Positions 32,331 through 41,868 of a DNA stretch of 64,000 bases are shown piece after piece. The position numbers were made by a program, and so were the translations under genes. The notes beneath the pieces are model-generated. The model worked only from the letters and a program-made list of their open reading frames with translations. It searched no databases and was not told the origin of the DNA. Positions within the stretch are counted from its first letter, which is position 1. Each line of letters opens with the position of its first letter. Source of the DNA: Acinetobacter sp. GSS19 (GTDB lineage: Bacteria > Pseudomonadota > Gammaproteobacteria > Pseudomonadales > Moraxellaceae). The stretch covers positions 1,922,001 through 1,986,000 of the forward strand of contig NZ_CP117520.1 in the NCBI RefSeq assembly GCF_028621895.1, in the 5' to 3' direction.

Positions 32331-33107
32331 ATGAACAACTATATGAATTTTATGAAACCTGTCCTTGCTTTTTGCTTTTTGTCCAGCATCCCCCTTTCGG
32401 TGTTACATGCAGCTGAGCCGAACACAACAAAACAACTCAGTATACAAAAAAGTACAGCACTTCCTGCCCATCTGACCACCCGGATCCAATGGAACAAGTT
32501 TCCCAAGCCCCAGTATAAAAACGAAGATTTAAAAGAACAAAATCGTGCCGCAATCGTGCGTATTGTGACAGATGAAGAAGGACAGATCAGCAAGGCCACC
32601 GTGCAGGAAAGCACAGGGCTCACACAATTGGATCAGCTATTAGTCAATGCCGTTATGCAAGCTGAGGTTAAACCTTATCTGCAAGATGGCATCGCTTTAC
32701 CTATCGTTGGCTATCAGACCTTTAGCCTGAATTTACAGAATGAGGACAATGCTGCACTCCCTGCCGTTTGTAACACCCCTTTTATGTCTCGCAATTGGCA
32801 GGCACAACAAGATAAAAAAAACCGGACTTTTGTATATCTGACTCAACCACAGAATTTACAAATTCAACGCAGCCTGCTTGAAAAAAAGCCGCGTCTGGTT
32901 AAATTCAGCTTCAAGGTGAATGATCAAGGATACATCCGCAAAGTCAAACTGGATAAGCGTTCAGGCGATGTGCAGCTGGACCAACAGATTATCCAGTCAC
33001 TCCAACAGCAGCAAGTACAGGTTGCTCGCAAATTCTGGATCTATCGTCCCTCTACCCTGAAAGACCAAATCACATTTAACCTGCAAAACTGTCAGGCTGA
33101 AAAATAA
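32331..33107 (+). CDS. Exported protein with two TonB-C-like domains
   Basis: A 258-residue protein with a signal peptide (about 1-26, VLHA|AE). Residues about 55-137 match the TonB C-terminal fold pattern (AIVRIVTDEEGQISKATVQES, then LDQLLVNAV and a final beta strand), and residues about 188-258 look like a second, more diverged copy (FSFKVNDQGYIRKVKL, then LDQQIIQSL). There is no N-terminal membrane anchor or proline-rich spacer that would link it to ExbB/ExbD, so it is probably not a classical energy transducer. The role is unknown. Three nearby in-frame ATGs (32331, 32343, 32352) leave the start uncertain by a few residues. Confidence 0.78.
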   Translation: MNNYMNFMKPVLAFCFLSSIPLSVLHAAEPNTTKQLSIQKSTALPAHLTTRIQWNKFPKPQYKNEDLKEQNRAAIVRIVTDEEGQISKATVQESTGLTQLDQLLVNAVMQAEVKPYLQDGIALPIVGYQTFSLNLQNEDNAALPAVCNTPFMSRNWQAQQDKKNRTFVYLTQPQNLQIQRSLLEKKPRLVKFSFKVNDQGYIRKVKLDKRSGDVQLDQQIIQSLQQQQVQVARKFWIYRPSTLKDQITFNLQNCQAEK

Positions 33108-33157
33108 TTTGTTCTAAACCTAATGCTCTTCCAGCGGATTGCTGGATGAGCTGAATC

Positions 33158-33778
33158 TTAGCTCACTTGAATAGATAGAGCTTTCTGAATGGCGGGACGT
33201 GCGATTAAACGCTCCACATATTCTTGTACATAAGGATAGTCTTCCAGTTGGATACTTTGCCATTCATGCCGCAGAATCCACGGTAAAATTGCCATATCGG
33301 CAATCGAATATTCGCCCGCCACAAATTTCTGTCCAATCAACTGTTTGTTCAGTACCGCATAAAGGCGCTTGCTTTCGTTAACATAGCGTTCAATCGCATA
33401 AGGAATCTTCTCAGGCGCATAACGGCTGAAATGATGGTTTTGTCCGAGCATCGGACCAAAGTTACCCATCTGCCACATCAACCATTGCTCGACCTCGACC
33501 CGTTCCTGCTCATCTTCAGGATAAAATAGCCCGGTTTTCCGGCCAAGATATTGCAGTATTGCTCCAGATTCAAAAACTGAAATCGGTTCACCACGGGGAC
33601 CCTCCTGATCAACAATCGCAGGGATTTTATTATTGGGAGAGATGTTTAAAAAATCTGGCTGAAACTGGTCATTTTCCTGAATATTGATGGGGAAAATTTG
33701 ATAGTTGAGTTTCATTTCTTCCAGGGCAATGGTGATTTTATGGCCATTGGGGGTGCCCCAATAATATAAATCGATCAT
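33158..33778 (-). CDS. Glutathione transferase family protein, YfcG/YghU-like
   Basis: A 206-residue cytosolic glutathione transferase. The N-terminal thioredoxin fold begins YYWGTPNGHKITIALEE; the TPNG motif is typical of the Nu class (YfcG, YghU), whose members act as glutathione-dependent disulfide oxidoreductases rather than conjugating enzymes. The cis-proline region NKIPAIVD and the FESGAILQYLG helix are present, and the all-helical C-terminal domain has the N-capping box YSIADMAILPW. Class assignment is from motif reading. It converges on the TonB-C gene. Confidence 0.88.
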   Translation of the reverse strand: MIDLYYWGTPNGHKITIALEEMKLNYQIFPINIQENDQFQPDFLNISPNNKIPAIVDQEGPRGEPISVFESGAILQYLGRKTGLFYPEDEQERVEVEQWLMWQMGNFGPMLGQNHHFSRYAPEKIPYAIERYVNESKRLYAVLNKQLIGQKFVAGEYSIADMAILPWILRHEWQSIQLEDYPYVQEYVERLIARPAIQKALSIQVS

Positions 33779-34111
33779 GTAGATTCCTTATCACACCGTA
33801 TTTTTTAATATGCATTGATTGTTCTGTGAGATTTTATACCATGAATCAGTATGGCTTCGCAGTGCTTTCCCCATTGATTTTTTTAGAATTCAGTGCAACT
33901 TAAATATTAATAATTGATATAAAAATCATATATTTACAATAAAGAACAAATTACAACATCCAGCCTATTGAAAATTTTCCCGCATATTGAATAGTAGAGA
34001 TTAGGTTCAGTTGTCATTCAGAGAACCGCTCATCAAGGTGACCGTGAAACCTTACCTTAAACCTTCCTTGTTGTTGACTCTAGGCTGAACATTGATCAGG
34101 AGGTCATATCA
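33779..34111. other. Intergenic region between GST and hsp20
   Basis: This AT-rich region of 333 bases holds the divergent promoters for the glutathione transferase and the small heat-shock gene. I looked for a sigma-32-type promoter (CTTGAAA / CCCCAT) before hsp20 and found no clear match. A strong AGGAGGT ribosome site lies at 34099-34105, just before hsp20. Confidence 0.5.
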
Positions 34112-34585
34112 ATGAATAACACCCATTTACCCCCACTGTTTCGACGCAGTTTAGGCTTTGACCGCATTAATGATTTTTTTGACTCGATCATGCAAAGCGA
34201 CAATGCCCATTACCCTCCCTACAATATTGAAAAAATTGGAGAAAATGACTATCGCATCAGTGTCTCTGCTGCTGGTTTTTCGCCGGAAGATCTCGAAATC
34301 AATCTCGATAATCAAGTGTTAACAGTCAGTGGAAAAGTTAAAAATGAAAGCAGCGATAAGACTGCAGAATATCTCTATAAAGGCATCTCTAACCGTTCGT
34401 TTCAGTTATCTTTACGTCTAGATCCCCATATGGAAGTTGAAGATGCCGATTATGAACATGGCTTGCTCAAAATCCAGTTAAAACGTGTGGTTCCTGAAGG
34501 TCAAAAATCCCGACAGATTCCGATTGGTCGTAAAATTGAAATTGATACTTCCGAGAATCATGATGAGGCACCACAGGGCCAGTAG
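34112..34585 (+). CDS. Small heat-shock protein (Hsp20/IbpA family)
   Basis: A 157-residue alpha-crystallin-type chaperone that holds unfolding proteins for later refolding by DnaK/ClpB. The N-terminal arm reads FDRINDFFDSIM, as in IbpA/IbpB. The alpha-crystallin domain spans about 37-133 with VSAAGFSPEDLEINLDN and the GLLKIQL strand. The C-terminal IXI-type motif appears as IPIGRKIEI. A near-consensus AGGAGGT ribosome site precedes the ATG. It is monocistronic and shares a bidirectional terminator with infC. Confidence 0.95.
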   Translation: MNNTHLPPLFRRSLGFDRINDFFDSIMQSDNAHYPPYNIEKIGENDYRISVSAAGFSPEDLEINLDNQVLTVSGKVKNESSDKTAEYLYKGISNRSFQLSLRLDPHMEVEDADYEHGLLKIQLKRVVPEGQKSRQIPIGRKIEIDTSENHDEAPQGQ

Positions 34586-34600
34586 GCAATTAACCCACAT

Positions 34601-34632
34601 AAAAAAAGCACTGCAAATGCAGTGCTTTTTTT
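34601..34632. terminator. Bidirectional terminator, hsp20 / infC
   Basis: AAAAAAAGCACTGCA-AA-TGCAGTGCTTTTTTT is a near-perfect inverted repeat between the convergent hsp20 and infC genes. It closes the thrS-infC transcript, so rpmI-rplT cannot be read from it. Confidence 0.94.
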
Positions 34633-34642
34633 AATGAGAACG

Positions 34643-35194
34643 TTACTTTTTCTTTTTCGGTCCAAGCAACATGCCCATCTGACGACCTTCCATTTTTGGT
34701 GCCTGTTCAACTACACCAATTTCAGCGACATCCGCTTCAATTTTTTGTAATTGAGCAAGACCTAGCTGTTGGTGCGCCATTTCACGACCACGGAAGCGTA
34801 AGGTAATTTTCACCTTGTTACCTTCTTCAAGGAAACGAATAATGGCACGCAACTTCACCTGATAATCGCCTACATCCGTTGCCGGACGTAATTTGATTTC
34901 CTTGACTTGCACCTGATGTTGCTTTTTCTTGGCATCTTTTTGCTTTTGCTTTAGGTCAAACAAATGCTTGTTGTAATCCATGATCTTACAAACAGGTGGC
35001 TCGGCATTTGCCACGATCTCAACAAGGTCAAGATCGGCATCTTCTGCAGCACGCAACGCTTCCGCTAAAGAAACGATCCCTTTTTGTTCGCCATCCTCAG
35101 CAACGAGGCGTACTTCTTTTGCACGGATCTCGTCGTTAATCGCAGGACGGTTACTCTTAACACCTTGTTGCTGGTTACGGTCAGGCTGTTTAAT
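34643..35194 (-). CDS. infC: Translation initiation factor IF-3 (ATT start codon)
   Basis: IF3 binds the 30S subunit, prevents premature 50S joining and rejects wrong start codons. The open frame has no usable ATG. Reading upstream from [14 protein letters not shown] gives the expected IF3 N terminus, beginning at an ATT at 35194: (M)[20 protein letters not shown], then [10 protein letters not shown]. That is 183 residues, close to the 180 of E. coli. A GGAG overlapping the thrS stop sits eight bases before the ATT. An AUU start is established for E. coli infC, where IF3 represses its own rare start codon; the same control is inferred here. The N-domain, Lys-rich linker ([11 protein letters not shown]) and C-domain are all present. 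Confidence 0.95.
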   Translation of the reverse strand: MKQPDRNQQQGVKSNRPAINDEIRAKEVRLVAEDGEQKGIVSLAEALRAAEDADLDLVEIVANAEPPVCKIMDYNKHLFDLKQKQKDAKKKQHQVQVKEIKLRPATDVGDYQVKLRAIIRFLEEGNKVKITLRFRGREMAHQQLGLAQLQKIEADVAEIGVVEQAPKMEGRQMGMLLGPKKKK

Positions 35195-35199
35195 CTTTC

Positions 35200-37122
35200 T
35201 TACTCCACAATGTACCGGCCGCGTTCGGCTACGGCGACTTTCACTAGGTCAACGAATGCTTCAATTGACATAGTACCTAAATTTTTTCCTGAGCGAGTAC
35301 GGACATTCACGGTGCCCTCCTCAACTTCACGGTCTCCAAGTACCAATAGGTAAGGAATTCGCTCGAGTGTACGTTCACGAATCTTAAAGCCGATTTTCTC
35401 ATTTCTCAAGTCAGAAATAGCGCGAATGCCATTTTCTTTGAGTTTAGCGACCACCTGTTCACAGGCTACACCTTGAGCATCAGTAATATTCATGACACAA
35501 GCCTGTACTGGCGCCAACCATGGCGGCATAAAGCCTGCGTAGTGTTCAATAAGTATACCAATAAAACGCTCAAAACTGCCAAGAATTGCACGGTGCAACA
35601 TGACTGGTTGATCACGGTCATTGTCTTCAGTCACATAAGAAGCATCCAAGCGTACAGGCAGGTTGAAGTCACATTGGATGGTACCGCACTGCCATACACG
35701 GCCCAAGCAGTCTTTCAATGAGAATTCAATTTTAGGACCATAGAATGCACCTTCACCTGGTTGCAGCTCCCATTCTAGATCGGCAGCATCCAAAGCATCC
35801 GCTAAAGATTTTTCCGCCAAGTCCCAAAGTGCATCATCACCCACACGTTTTTCCGGACGTGTCGAGAGTTTCATTTGCACATCTTCAAAACCAAAGTCTT
35901 TATAAACGTCCAAAGTTAACTTGATGAAGTCTGCCACTTCCTGACCAATCTGTTCTTTGGTACAGAAGATATGCGCGTCATCTTGGGTAAAGCCACGTAC
36001 ACGCATGATCCCGTGTAATGAACCTGATGGTTCGTTACGGTGACATGAACCAAACTCGGCTAAACGGATTGGCAAGTCACGGTAAGATTTTAAGCCTTGG
36101 TTAAATACCTGAACGTGACATGGGCAGTTCATCGGTTTTACCGCATAGTTACGGCTCTCTGAATGCGTGGTAAACATGTTTTCTGCATAGTTGGCCGCAT
36201 GACCTGATTTTTCCCAAAGAGAGAAATCCACGATCTGTGGCGTTTTGATCTCTTGGTAACCATTGTCCTGCTGCACTTTACGCATGTACTGCTCAAGTAC
36301 CTGATAAATCGTCCAGCCATTGGCATGCCAGAACACCATGCCCGGCGCTTCTTCCTGCATATGGAACAGATCAAGTGCCTTACCGATTTTACGATGGTCG
36401 CGTTTTTCCGCTTCTTCAATGCGTTTGATGTAGGCAGCCAGCTGTTTCTTGTCTGCCCAAGCTGTACCGTAGATCCGTTGCAATTGTTCGTTTTTCGCAT
36501 CACCGCGCCAGTAAGCGCCAGAAATTTTGGTGAGCTTGAACGATTTTAAAAATTTGGTATTCGGTACGTGCGGACCGCGGCACATATCCAAATAGTCTTG
36601 ATGATAGTACAAGCCCATTTGGGTTTCATTTGGCATGTCTGCGATCAAGCGTAATTTATATTCTTCACCACGCGCCGTGAATTCTGCAATTACTTCGTCA
36701 CGTGGCGTCATTTTTTTGATGACATCATAATCTTGATCAATGAGCTTTTTCATGCGCTCTTCAATCGCAGCCATATCATCTAGCGTGAAAGGACGTGGCA
36801 TCCAGATATCATAGTAGAACCCTTCCTCAATAACTGGGCCAATCACCATTTTTGCTTCTGGGAACAGTTGCTTTACTGCATGGCCAACCAAGTGTGCACA
36901 AGAGTGGCGAATAATTTCGACACCTTCGTCATCTTTAGGGGTAATGATTTGCAGGGTAGCATCTTCAGTGATCAAGTCACATGCATCAACCAAACGGTCA
37001 TTCACACGGCCAGCGACCGTATTTTTAGCAAGACCTGGACCAATGCTTTGAGCAACGTCCATCACAGATACAGCATGATCAAATTGTTTTTGATCGCCAT
37101 TTGGCAAAGTGATAATTGGCAT
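35200..37122 (-). CDS. thrS: Threonyl-tRNA synthetase
   Basis: A 640-residue class II synthetase. Order: TGS domain (1-62), editing domain with His73, His77, Cys182 and His186 (HSCAH and CRGPH) that removes Ser from tRNA-Thr, catalytic core with the zinc-binding cysteine in MNCPCHV near residue 333, motif 2 in [12 protein letters not shown], and a C-terminal anticodon-binding domain. The start has AAGGA eight bases upstream. infC begins six bases after its stop. In E. coli ThrRS represses its own mRNA through an operator mimicking tRNA; I could not recognise such a structure by eye here. Confidence 0.98.
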   Translation of the reverse strand: MPIITLPNGDQKQFDHAVSVMDVAQSIGPGLAKNTVAGRVNDRLVDACDLITEDATLQIITPKDDEGVEIIRHSCAHLVGHAVKQLFPEAKMVIGPVIEEGFYYDIWMPRPFTLDDMAAIEERMKKLIDQDYDVIKKMTPRDEVIAEFTARGEEYKLRLIADMPNETQMGLYYHQDYLDMCRGPHVPNTKFLKSFKLTKISGAYWRGDAKNEQLQRIYGTAWADKKQLAAYIKRIEEAEKRDHRKIGKALDLFHMQEEAPGMVFWHANGWTIYQVLEQYMRKVQQDNGYQEIKTPQIVDFSLWEKSGHAANYAENMFTTHSESRNYAVKPMNCPCHVQVFNQGLKSYRDLPIRLAEFGSCHRNEPSGSLHGIMRVRGFTQDDAHIFCTKEQIGQEVADFIKLTLDVYKDFGFEDVQMKLSTRPEKRVGDDALWDLAEKSLADALDAADLEWELQPGEGAFYGPKIEFSLKDCLGRVWQCGTIQCDFNLPVRLDASYVTEDNDRDQPVMLHRAILGSFERFIGILIEHYAGFMPPWLAPVQACVMNITDAQGVACEQVVAKLKENGIRAISDLRNEKIGFKIRERTLERIPYLLVLGDREVEEGTVNVRTRSGKNLGTMSIEAFVDLVKVAVAERGRYIVE

Positions 37123-37523
37123 AAGAAAATCCTTAAGGAGTGATGCCCCGTACCATGGAGCATGTCACCGCGAGATTATGATCGAGGAGAACCTCAAAAG
37201 ATAAAAACGGTGGATAGAGAACATATCAATTAGAATTTTACACAGGTTAACAGGGGGATGAAACTCTTTGACTATGAAAAAGCCAAGAAACCTAAAACTT
37301 AAACTTTGACAAGCAACTTGACTGAACTGACGGGTCGCCGCTCATTTTAGGTATCAAAAAATCAAAAAAAGATATTAACCATATAATTTTTAAAATTTTT
37401 ATAAATTTACCAGTTACAAAAATAATATCGAACCTAAGACTAAAGCCTAAATGCTCTTATCCCGACGAATGAATATCTTTTAGCCAAGGGTAATAAATAA
37501 TAATGAACATGGAGTAAATAAAA
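37123..37523. other. thrS / acyl-CoA synthetase divergent region
   Basis: This 400-base AT-rich divergent region must hold both promoters. The thrS side contains a small GAGG-TTCT-CCTC hairpin (37184-37195) in its leader. I see no gene and no confident promoter or operator. Confidence 0.5.
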
Positions 37524-39182
37524 ATGGTGAGTGCTTACGACGAATTACCGCGTACACCGGCAAATTTTGTGACTTTATCGCCTTTGCGCTATTTGGAACG
37601 TGCAGCATACATCTATCCAAATCAAGCTGCGATTATTCATGGTCAACGCGTGATTAGCTGGCGTGAAAAATACCAACGCTGCCGTCAGTTTGCTCATCAA
37701 TTACATAAAATGGGAATCGGCCGTAATGACACCGTATCCGTACTGTTGCCAAACATTCCCGCAATGCTTGAGGCACATTTTGCCGTTCCAATGATTGGGG
37801 CGGTACTCAATACCCTCAACACCCGTCTCGATGCCAAAACACTGGCATTTATGCTGAACCATGCAGAAAGCAAAGTCTTGCTGGTTGATCCTGAATTTTC
37901 AGTGTTAGCACAAGAAGCCCTATCGATGGTCGATCACAAGATTTTTGTGATTGATGTCAATGACCATGAATATAACGATGGCTTGACTCCGCCAATTGGG
38001 CAAATTGAATATGAAAGCTGGCTGGCCGAAGGAGACATCGAATTCGAATGGCACTTACCAGCAGATGAATGGGATGCGATTAGCCTGAACTATACTTCTG
38101 GAACCACAGGCAATCCGAAAGGTGTGGTCTACCATCATCGGGGAGCCTATATCAATGCAGCGAGCAATATCATTGCTTGTGGCATGATGCCACGGGCCAC
38201 CTATTTATGGACACTTCCCCTGTTCCATTGTAATGGCTGGTGTTTTGCCTGGACCATCGCTGCCAATGGAGGCACCAATGTCTGCTTGCGCAAGGTGGAT
38301 GCTGAACAGATTTTCAAATTGATTGCAGAACATAAAGTCGATTATTTCTGTGGTGCACCGATCGTGTTATCTATGTTGATCAACACCCCAGCTGAGAAAA
38401 AAACTGCATTTGATCACCGTGTTGAAGTGATGGTTGCTGGTGCAGCACCACCGGCTGCGATTATCGAAGGAATGCGCCATATTGGCATTAATGTCACGCA
38501 TGTTTATGGTTTGACTGAAACCTATGGCCCATCTGCACTCTGTGCGTCTCAAGCAGGCTGGAGCGATCTGTCTATTCAGGAACAGGCGCAGCTACATTCA
38601 CGCCAAGGGGTGCCTTACCCATTACAAGATGGCATGAAAGTTCTGGATCCAGAAACCATGCAACCTGTTCCTCACGATGGTAAAACCCTGGGGGAAATCA
38701 TGTTCCGCGGCAACATCGTGATGAAAGGCTATCTCAAGAATCCGGAAGCTACGGCAGAAGCCTTTAAAGGTGGCTGGTTCCACACCGGCGATCTGGCCGT
38801 ATGCCAACCGGATGGCTATGCCAAGATTACTGATCGTTCTAAAGACGTGATTATTTCAGGTGGAGAAAACATTTCCTCACTTGAAGTAGAAGAGGTGTTA
38901 TACCAACATCCAGCTGTACTCACTGCTGCCGTGGTAGCAAAACCTGACCCGCGTTGGCAAGAAGTCCCTTGTGCCTTCATTGAACTCAAAACCGGTGTGT
39001 CTGCAACACCAGAAGAACTGATTGAACACTGCATGAAAGGTCTGGCACGTTTTAAAGTTCCGAAAGATATCATCATCACGGAGATTCCAAAAACGTCGAC
39101 CGGAAAACTGCAAAAATTTGTCCTGCGGGAATGGGCTAAAGAACGTGCCAACCGCCAGTTTGCAGAAAGTATCGTTTCTTAA
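37524..39182 (+). CDS. Acyl-CoA synthetase (AMP-forming, fatty-acid type)
   Basis: A 552-residue ANL-superfamily enzyme that activates a carboxylic acid to acyl-AMP and then acyl-CoA. The P-loop YTSGTTGNPKGV lies near residues 189-200, the adenine-binding motif reads VYGLTETYGP, the A8 hinge is around GYAKITDRSKDVIISGGENIS (split between two strands), and the catalytic lysine is in TSTGKLQKFVLR close to the C terminus. The sequence resembles medium- and long-chain fatty-acyl-CoA synthetases, but the chain length cannot be read from sequence. A GGAG site precedes the ATG; the gene is monocistronic and ends at 39198-39228. Confidence 0.92.
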   Translation: MVSAYDELPRTPANFVTLSPLRYLERAAYIYPNQAAIIHGQRVISWREKYQRCRQFAHQLHKMGIGRNDTVSVLLPNIPAMLEAHFAVPMIGAVLNTLNTRLDAKTLAFMLNHAESKVLLVDPEFSVLAQEALSMVDHKIFVIDVNDHEYNDGLTPPIGQIEYESWLAEGDIEFEWHLPADEWDAISLNYTSGTTGNPKGVVYHHRGAYINAASNIIACGMMPRATYLWTLPLFHCNGWCFAWTIAANGGTNVCLRKVDAEQIFKLIAEHKVDYFCGAPIVLSMLINTPAEKKTAFDHRVEVMVAGAAPPAAIIEGMRHIGINVTHVYGLTETYGPSALCASQAGWSDLSIQEQAQLHSRQGVPYPLQDGMKVLDPETMQPVPHDGKTLGEIMFRGNIVMKGYLKNPEATAEAFKGGWFHTGDLAVCQPDGYAKITDRSKDVIISGGENISSLEVEEVLYQHPAVLTAAVVAKPDPRWQEVPCAFIELKTGVSATPEELIEHCMKGLARFKVPKDIIITEIPKTSTGKLQKFVLREWAKERANRQFAESIVS

Positions 39183-39197
39183 ATCAAAATCTCAAAT

Positions 39198-39228
39198 AAA
39201 AAGCGGGCGCTCAATGCTCGCTTTTTTT
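39198..39228 (+). terminator. Terminator of the acyl-CoA synthetase gene
   Basis: The stem AAAAAGCGGGC/GCTCGCTTTTT (one G-U pair) is followed by a T run, 16 bases after the stop. Confidence 0.88.
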
Positions 39229-39290
39229 ATGTTCAGACCAGCAGATCTGTCGCATCCAATACGTCGGTTTTTTAGTGGGTTTTAACCAAT

Positions 39291-39316
39291 AAAAAACGGC
39301 CATGTTTGGCCGTTTT
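39291..39316 (-). terminator. Terminator of the pcnB-darP operon
   Basis: The inverted repeat AAAACGGCCA/TGGCCGTTTT has an A run on its left, giving a U tract on the minus strand, 20 bases after the darP stop. Confidence 0.88.
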
Positions 39317-39336
39317 GATGGGATCGAATCTGGTAC

Positions 39337-39873
39337 TTAGGTATTATCGGAAATCAAAGCGACCTGCTGCACATAGTTAAATAATTTCAGCTTAGATGCA
39401 GCCAGCTCTTCTTCTGGCAGCTCCTTGGTCATATCTCGGTGAATACGTAACAAATGCTGACGTAATGTATGACGTTCTGCAGCATTATAAATTTTGGCAA
39501 ATTCATTAATTACTGGATCACCCTGAGCAATAATACGGTCTACCCAGCGCTGCAGTTGTGCGGTTTTTTTAGCGCCTTGCTGTGGTGTCAGGTACGACAA
39601 AATCACCGTTTCATCTTCGTTACGCAGCAATTTACCTACACGCTGAAATTGACGACGACGTGCTTCATGTGAGCTGATATTCTGCACTTCAATCAATGCA
39701 TCAATCAGACGCTCATCGACCGGAAGTTTTTGAATCTGTTTGGGATTCAGCATTGCCAGCTGCTCCCCTAAAGCTGCCATACGTTGCACAGCTTTTTTTT
39801 GTTCCGTTTTACTGGCCCGCCCTTCTAAAATTTCGAAATCTTCATCAGTAAAACGTTTTGGACGACGCGCCAC
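39337..39873 (-). CDS. darP: Ribosome biogenesis factor DarP (YjgA, DUF615)
   Basis: A 178-residue, strongly charged, helical protein of the YjgA/DarP family, which binds late 50S precursors and helps assemble the peptidyl transferase centre. The family's opening reads RPKRFTDEDFEILEGRASKTEQKK here, split around residue 20, and the conserved SSHEARRRQFQRVGKLLR block follows at about 67-84. The length is typical. It is the last gene of the pcnB-darP run, two bases after npr. Confidence 0.92.
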   Translation of the reverse strand: MARRPKRFTDEDFEILEGRASKTEQKKAVQRMAALGEQLAMLNPKQIQKLPVDERLIDALIEVQNISSHEARRRQFQRVGKLLRNEDETVILSYLTPQQGAKKTAQLQRWVDRIIAQGDPVINEFAKIYNAAERHTLRQHLLRIHRDMTKELPEEELAASKLKLFNYVQQVALISDNT

Positions 39874-39875
39874 AG

Positions 39876-40145
39876 TTATTCAGCCTCATAAAATTTTGCT
39901 GCAAATAATGCTTGAATCTCAGCCAAAGCCTGCGCTTCATCCGATCCCTCAATCACAATTCGCAAAGTAGTTCCTTTGCCGGCCCCGAGCATAAGCAAGG
40001 ACATGATATTTTTCGCATCAACTAATTTATCGCCCTTACCAATCTGGATGGTAGAACGAAACTTGGTGGTAACTTCAATCAGTTTGCCAGATGCGCGTGC
40101 ATGTAAACCGAGTTTATTAATTACGTCAATCGTTGTGTCAATCAT
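39876..40145 (-). CDS. npr: Phosphocarrier protein NPr (nitrogen PTS)
   Basis: An 89-residue HPr-family protein with the active-site His15 in KLGLHARAS. It belongs to the nitrogen-related PTS, passing phosphate from PtsP to PtsN for regulatory purposes rather than sugar uptake. The neighbour rapZ, overlapping by four bases, is the usual partner and supports NPr over sugar HPr. In A. baumannii NPr has been connected to GigB, whose likely gene is at 7409. No ptsN or rpoN lies in this window, though in many gammaproteobacteria they are adjacent to this pair. Confidence 0.93.
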   Translation of the reverse strand: MIDTTIDVINKLGLHARASGKLIEVTTKFRSTIQIGKGDKLVDAKNIMSLLMLGAGKGTTLRIVIEGSDEAQALAEIQALFAAKFYEAE

Positions 40146-40993
40146 GACCAGTGCTTCATTTCTCTATGTAAGACCTGAATAGACCATTTTGCCTCAAGAG
40201 CCTTTTTGAGTCTATCCACAATATATACTGAACGATGCTGTCCACCCGTACAACCTACCGAAACCGTCATATAATGCCGGTGACCTTCAGCGAATGCCGG
40301 TAACCATTTATCCAGAAAGTGATAAATATCATGAAACATATCATTGGTCTGTGCACTGGCTTGTAAAAAATTGCGAACCGGTTCATCCAAACCGCTGTAT
40401 TTGCGCAATTCTAAATCCCAGTGCGGATTCGGCAGATGGCGGACATCAAACACATAATCCGCATCCAATGGAATCCCGTGTTTATAACCAAATGACTGTA
40501 AGATCACAATCAGATTATCGGACTGTCCCAATCTGGACAACAAGGTATGCTTGAGATCATGCACACTCTTGCTAGTGGTATCGATATGCACAGTTGCACG
40601 CAACTGAATCGGCAGTAGTAGTGCCTTTTCCTCATGGATACATTGTGCCAGCGTGTTAAAACGACTGGTGAGCGGATGAGGCCGGCGCGATGCACTAAAG
40701 CGTGCAATCAACTCTTCATCCTTAGCAGTCAGATAGATAACATCAACCGAGCCATGCTTCTTGAGCTGTTCAAAGACATGATCGAATTCTTGCATATCCT
40801 GACGGGTACTGCGGACATCGACCCCTAGGGCAAGCTGTTCCAGATTATTCTCACGGTCCAGCTTATCAACAATTTCGGGAAGCAGGGCCAATGGCAAATT
40901 GTCGATACAGTAGTAGCCTAAATCTTCCAAGATCTGCAATGCAGAGGATTTTCCCGAGCCGGACTGTCCTGTAACAATCAAAATGCGCTTCAT
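40142..40993 (-). CDS. rapZ: RNase adapter protein RapZ (YvcJ family NTPase)
   Basis: A 283-residue protein with a Walker A motif GQSGSGKS (residues 9-16) and a C-terminal domain ending in a basic stretch. In E. coli RapZ binds glucosamine-6-phosphate and guides RNase E to the sRNA GlmZ, tuning cell-wall precursor synthesis. The conserved [18 protein letters not shown] segment near residue 250 is present. Its role in Acinetobacter is less clear because GlmZ is enterobacterial. It overlaps npr by four bases and lies 23 bases after panC. Confidence 0.94.
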   Translation of the reverse strand: MKRILIVTGQSGSGKSSALQILEDLGYYCIDNLPLALLPEIVDKLDRENNLEQLALGVDVRSTRQDMQEFDHVFEQLKKHGSVDVIYLTAKDEELIARFSASRRPHPLTSRFNTLAQCIHEEKALLLPIQLRATVHIDTTSKSVHDLKHTLLSRLGQSDNLIVILQSFGYKHGIPLDADYVFDVRHLPNPHWDLELRKYSGLDEPVRNFLQASAQTNDMFHDIYHFLDKWLPAFAEGHRHYMTVSVGCTGGQHRSVYIVDRLKKALEAKWSIQVLHREMKHWS

Positions 40994-41016
40994 GGCCGCA
41001 TATTCCTTTTTTAGTT

Positions 41017-41865
41017 TTAAGCAGGTTGTAATTTCACCTGCAAATTATCAATCAAGCGTGTCGTGCCCAATTTAGCAGCCACAAATAACACAAGATCTTG
41101 ATTAAACTCATCAATCGGTTTTAAGTCTGGGGTACGTGCTTCTACATAGTCCACAACAAAGCCGGCTTCTGTCAACTGCTGTTTTATCGTTTCGAGCACT
41201 TCGGCTAAAGCCATACCTTGCTGCAGTTGTTGCTGTGCATTTTTCAAACTTTGATAGATGGTCGGAGCGATCTGGCGTTGCTCTGTAGTCAAATAGCCAT
41301 TACGCGAACTCAAAGCCAAACCGTCTTCTGCGCGAGCAATCGGCACACCAATCACTTCCAGCGGCAAATTCAGATCACGCACCAATTGGCGAATTACAGC
41401 TAACTGCTGATAGTCTTTTTGGCCAAAAAAGGCAAATTTTGGCTGTACAATATTAAACAGTTTGGTCACCACAACCGCGACCCCATCAAAATGCCCCGGA
41501 CGCGATTGACCACATAAATCATCCGTAATGCCGCTGACGCTGATGTTGGTCAGACGCGGCTGATTGCCATACATCTGCTCAACACTTGGGGCAAAAATAA
41601 TATCGCAACCTACATCCGCTAACAGTTGACTGTCTTGCTCCAAGGTACGTGGATAGTTGGCAAAGTCTTCATTCGGTCCGAACTGGATGGGATTGACGAA
41701 AATGCTCACCACAACCACATCACAAATTTTACGTGCTTCACGGACCAGATTCAGATGACCTTCATGCAGGTTCCCCATGGTCGGCACAAAGCCAATAATT
41801 TTTCTAGCCGTACGAGCCGGATTAAGTGAAGCAATAAGTCCCTGAATGGTCGTTTCTGTTTTCAT
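41017..41865 (-). CDS. panC: Pantothenate synthetase
   Basis: PanC joins pantoate and beta-alanine with ATP to make pantothenate, the precursor of coenzyme A. The 282-residue protein has the nucleotidyltransferase motif [14 protein letters not shown] (about 28-41), the ATP-site [13 protein letters not shown] near 150, and the [10 protein letters not shown] loop in place of the usual KMSKS-type sequence. It starts three bases after panB, so the two pantoate/pantothenate enzymes are coupled. Confidence 0.97.
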   Translation of the reverse strand: MKTETTIQGLIASLNPARTARKIIGFVPTMGNLHEGHLNLVREARKICDVVVVSIFVNPIQFGPNEDFANYPRTLEQDSQLLADVGCDIIFAPSVEQMYGNQPRLTNISVSGITDDLCGQSRPGHFDGVAVVVTKLFNIVQPKFAFFGQKDYQQLAVIRQLVRDLNLPLEVIGVPIARAEDGLALSSRNGYLTTEQRQIAPTIYQSLKNAQQQLQQGMALAEVLETIKQQLTEAGFVVDYVEARTPDLKPIDEFNQDLVLFVAAKLGTTRLIDNLQVKLQPA

Positions 41866-41868
41866 CTG

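Noticed and set aside
32036..32338. A 100-codon minus-strand frame antisense to the MFS gene end
   Set aside because: It runs through the hairpin and A/T runs at 32200-32251 and into the antisense of the MFS gene; no ribosome site supports it.
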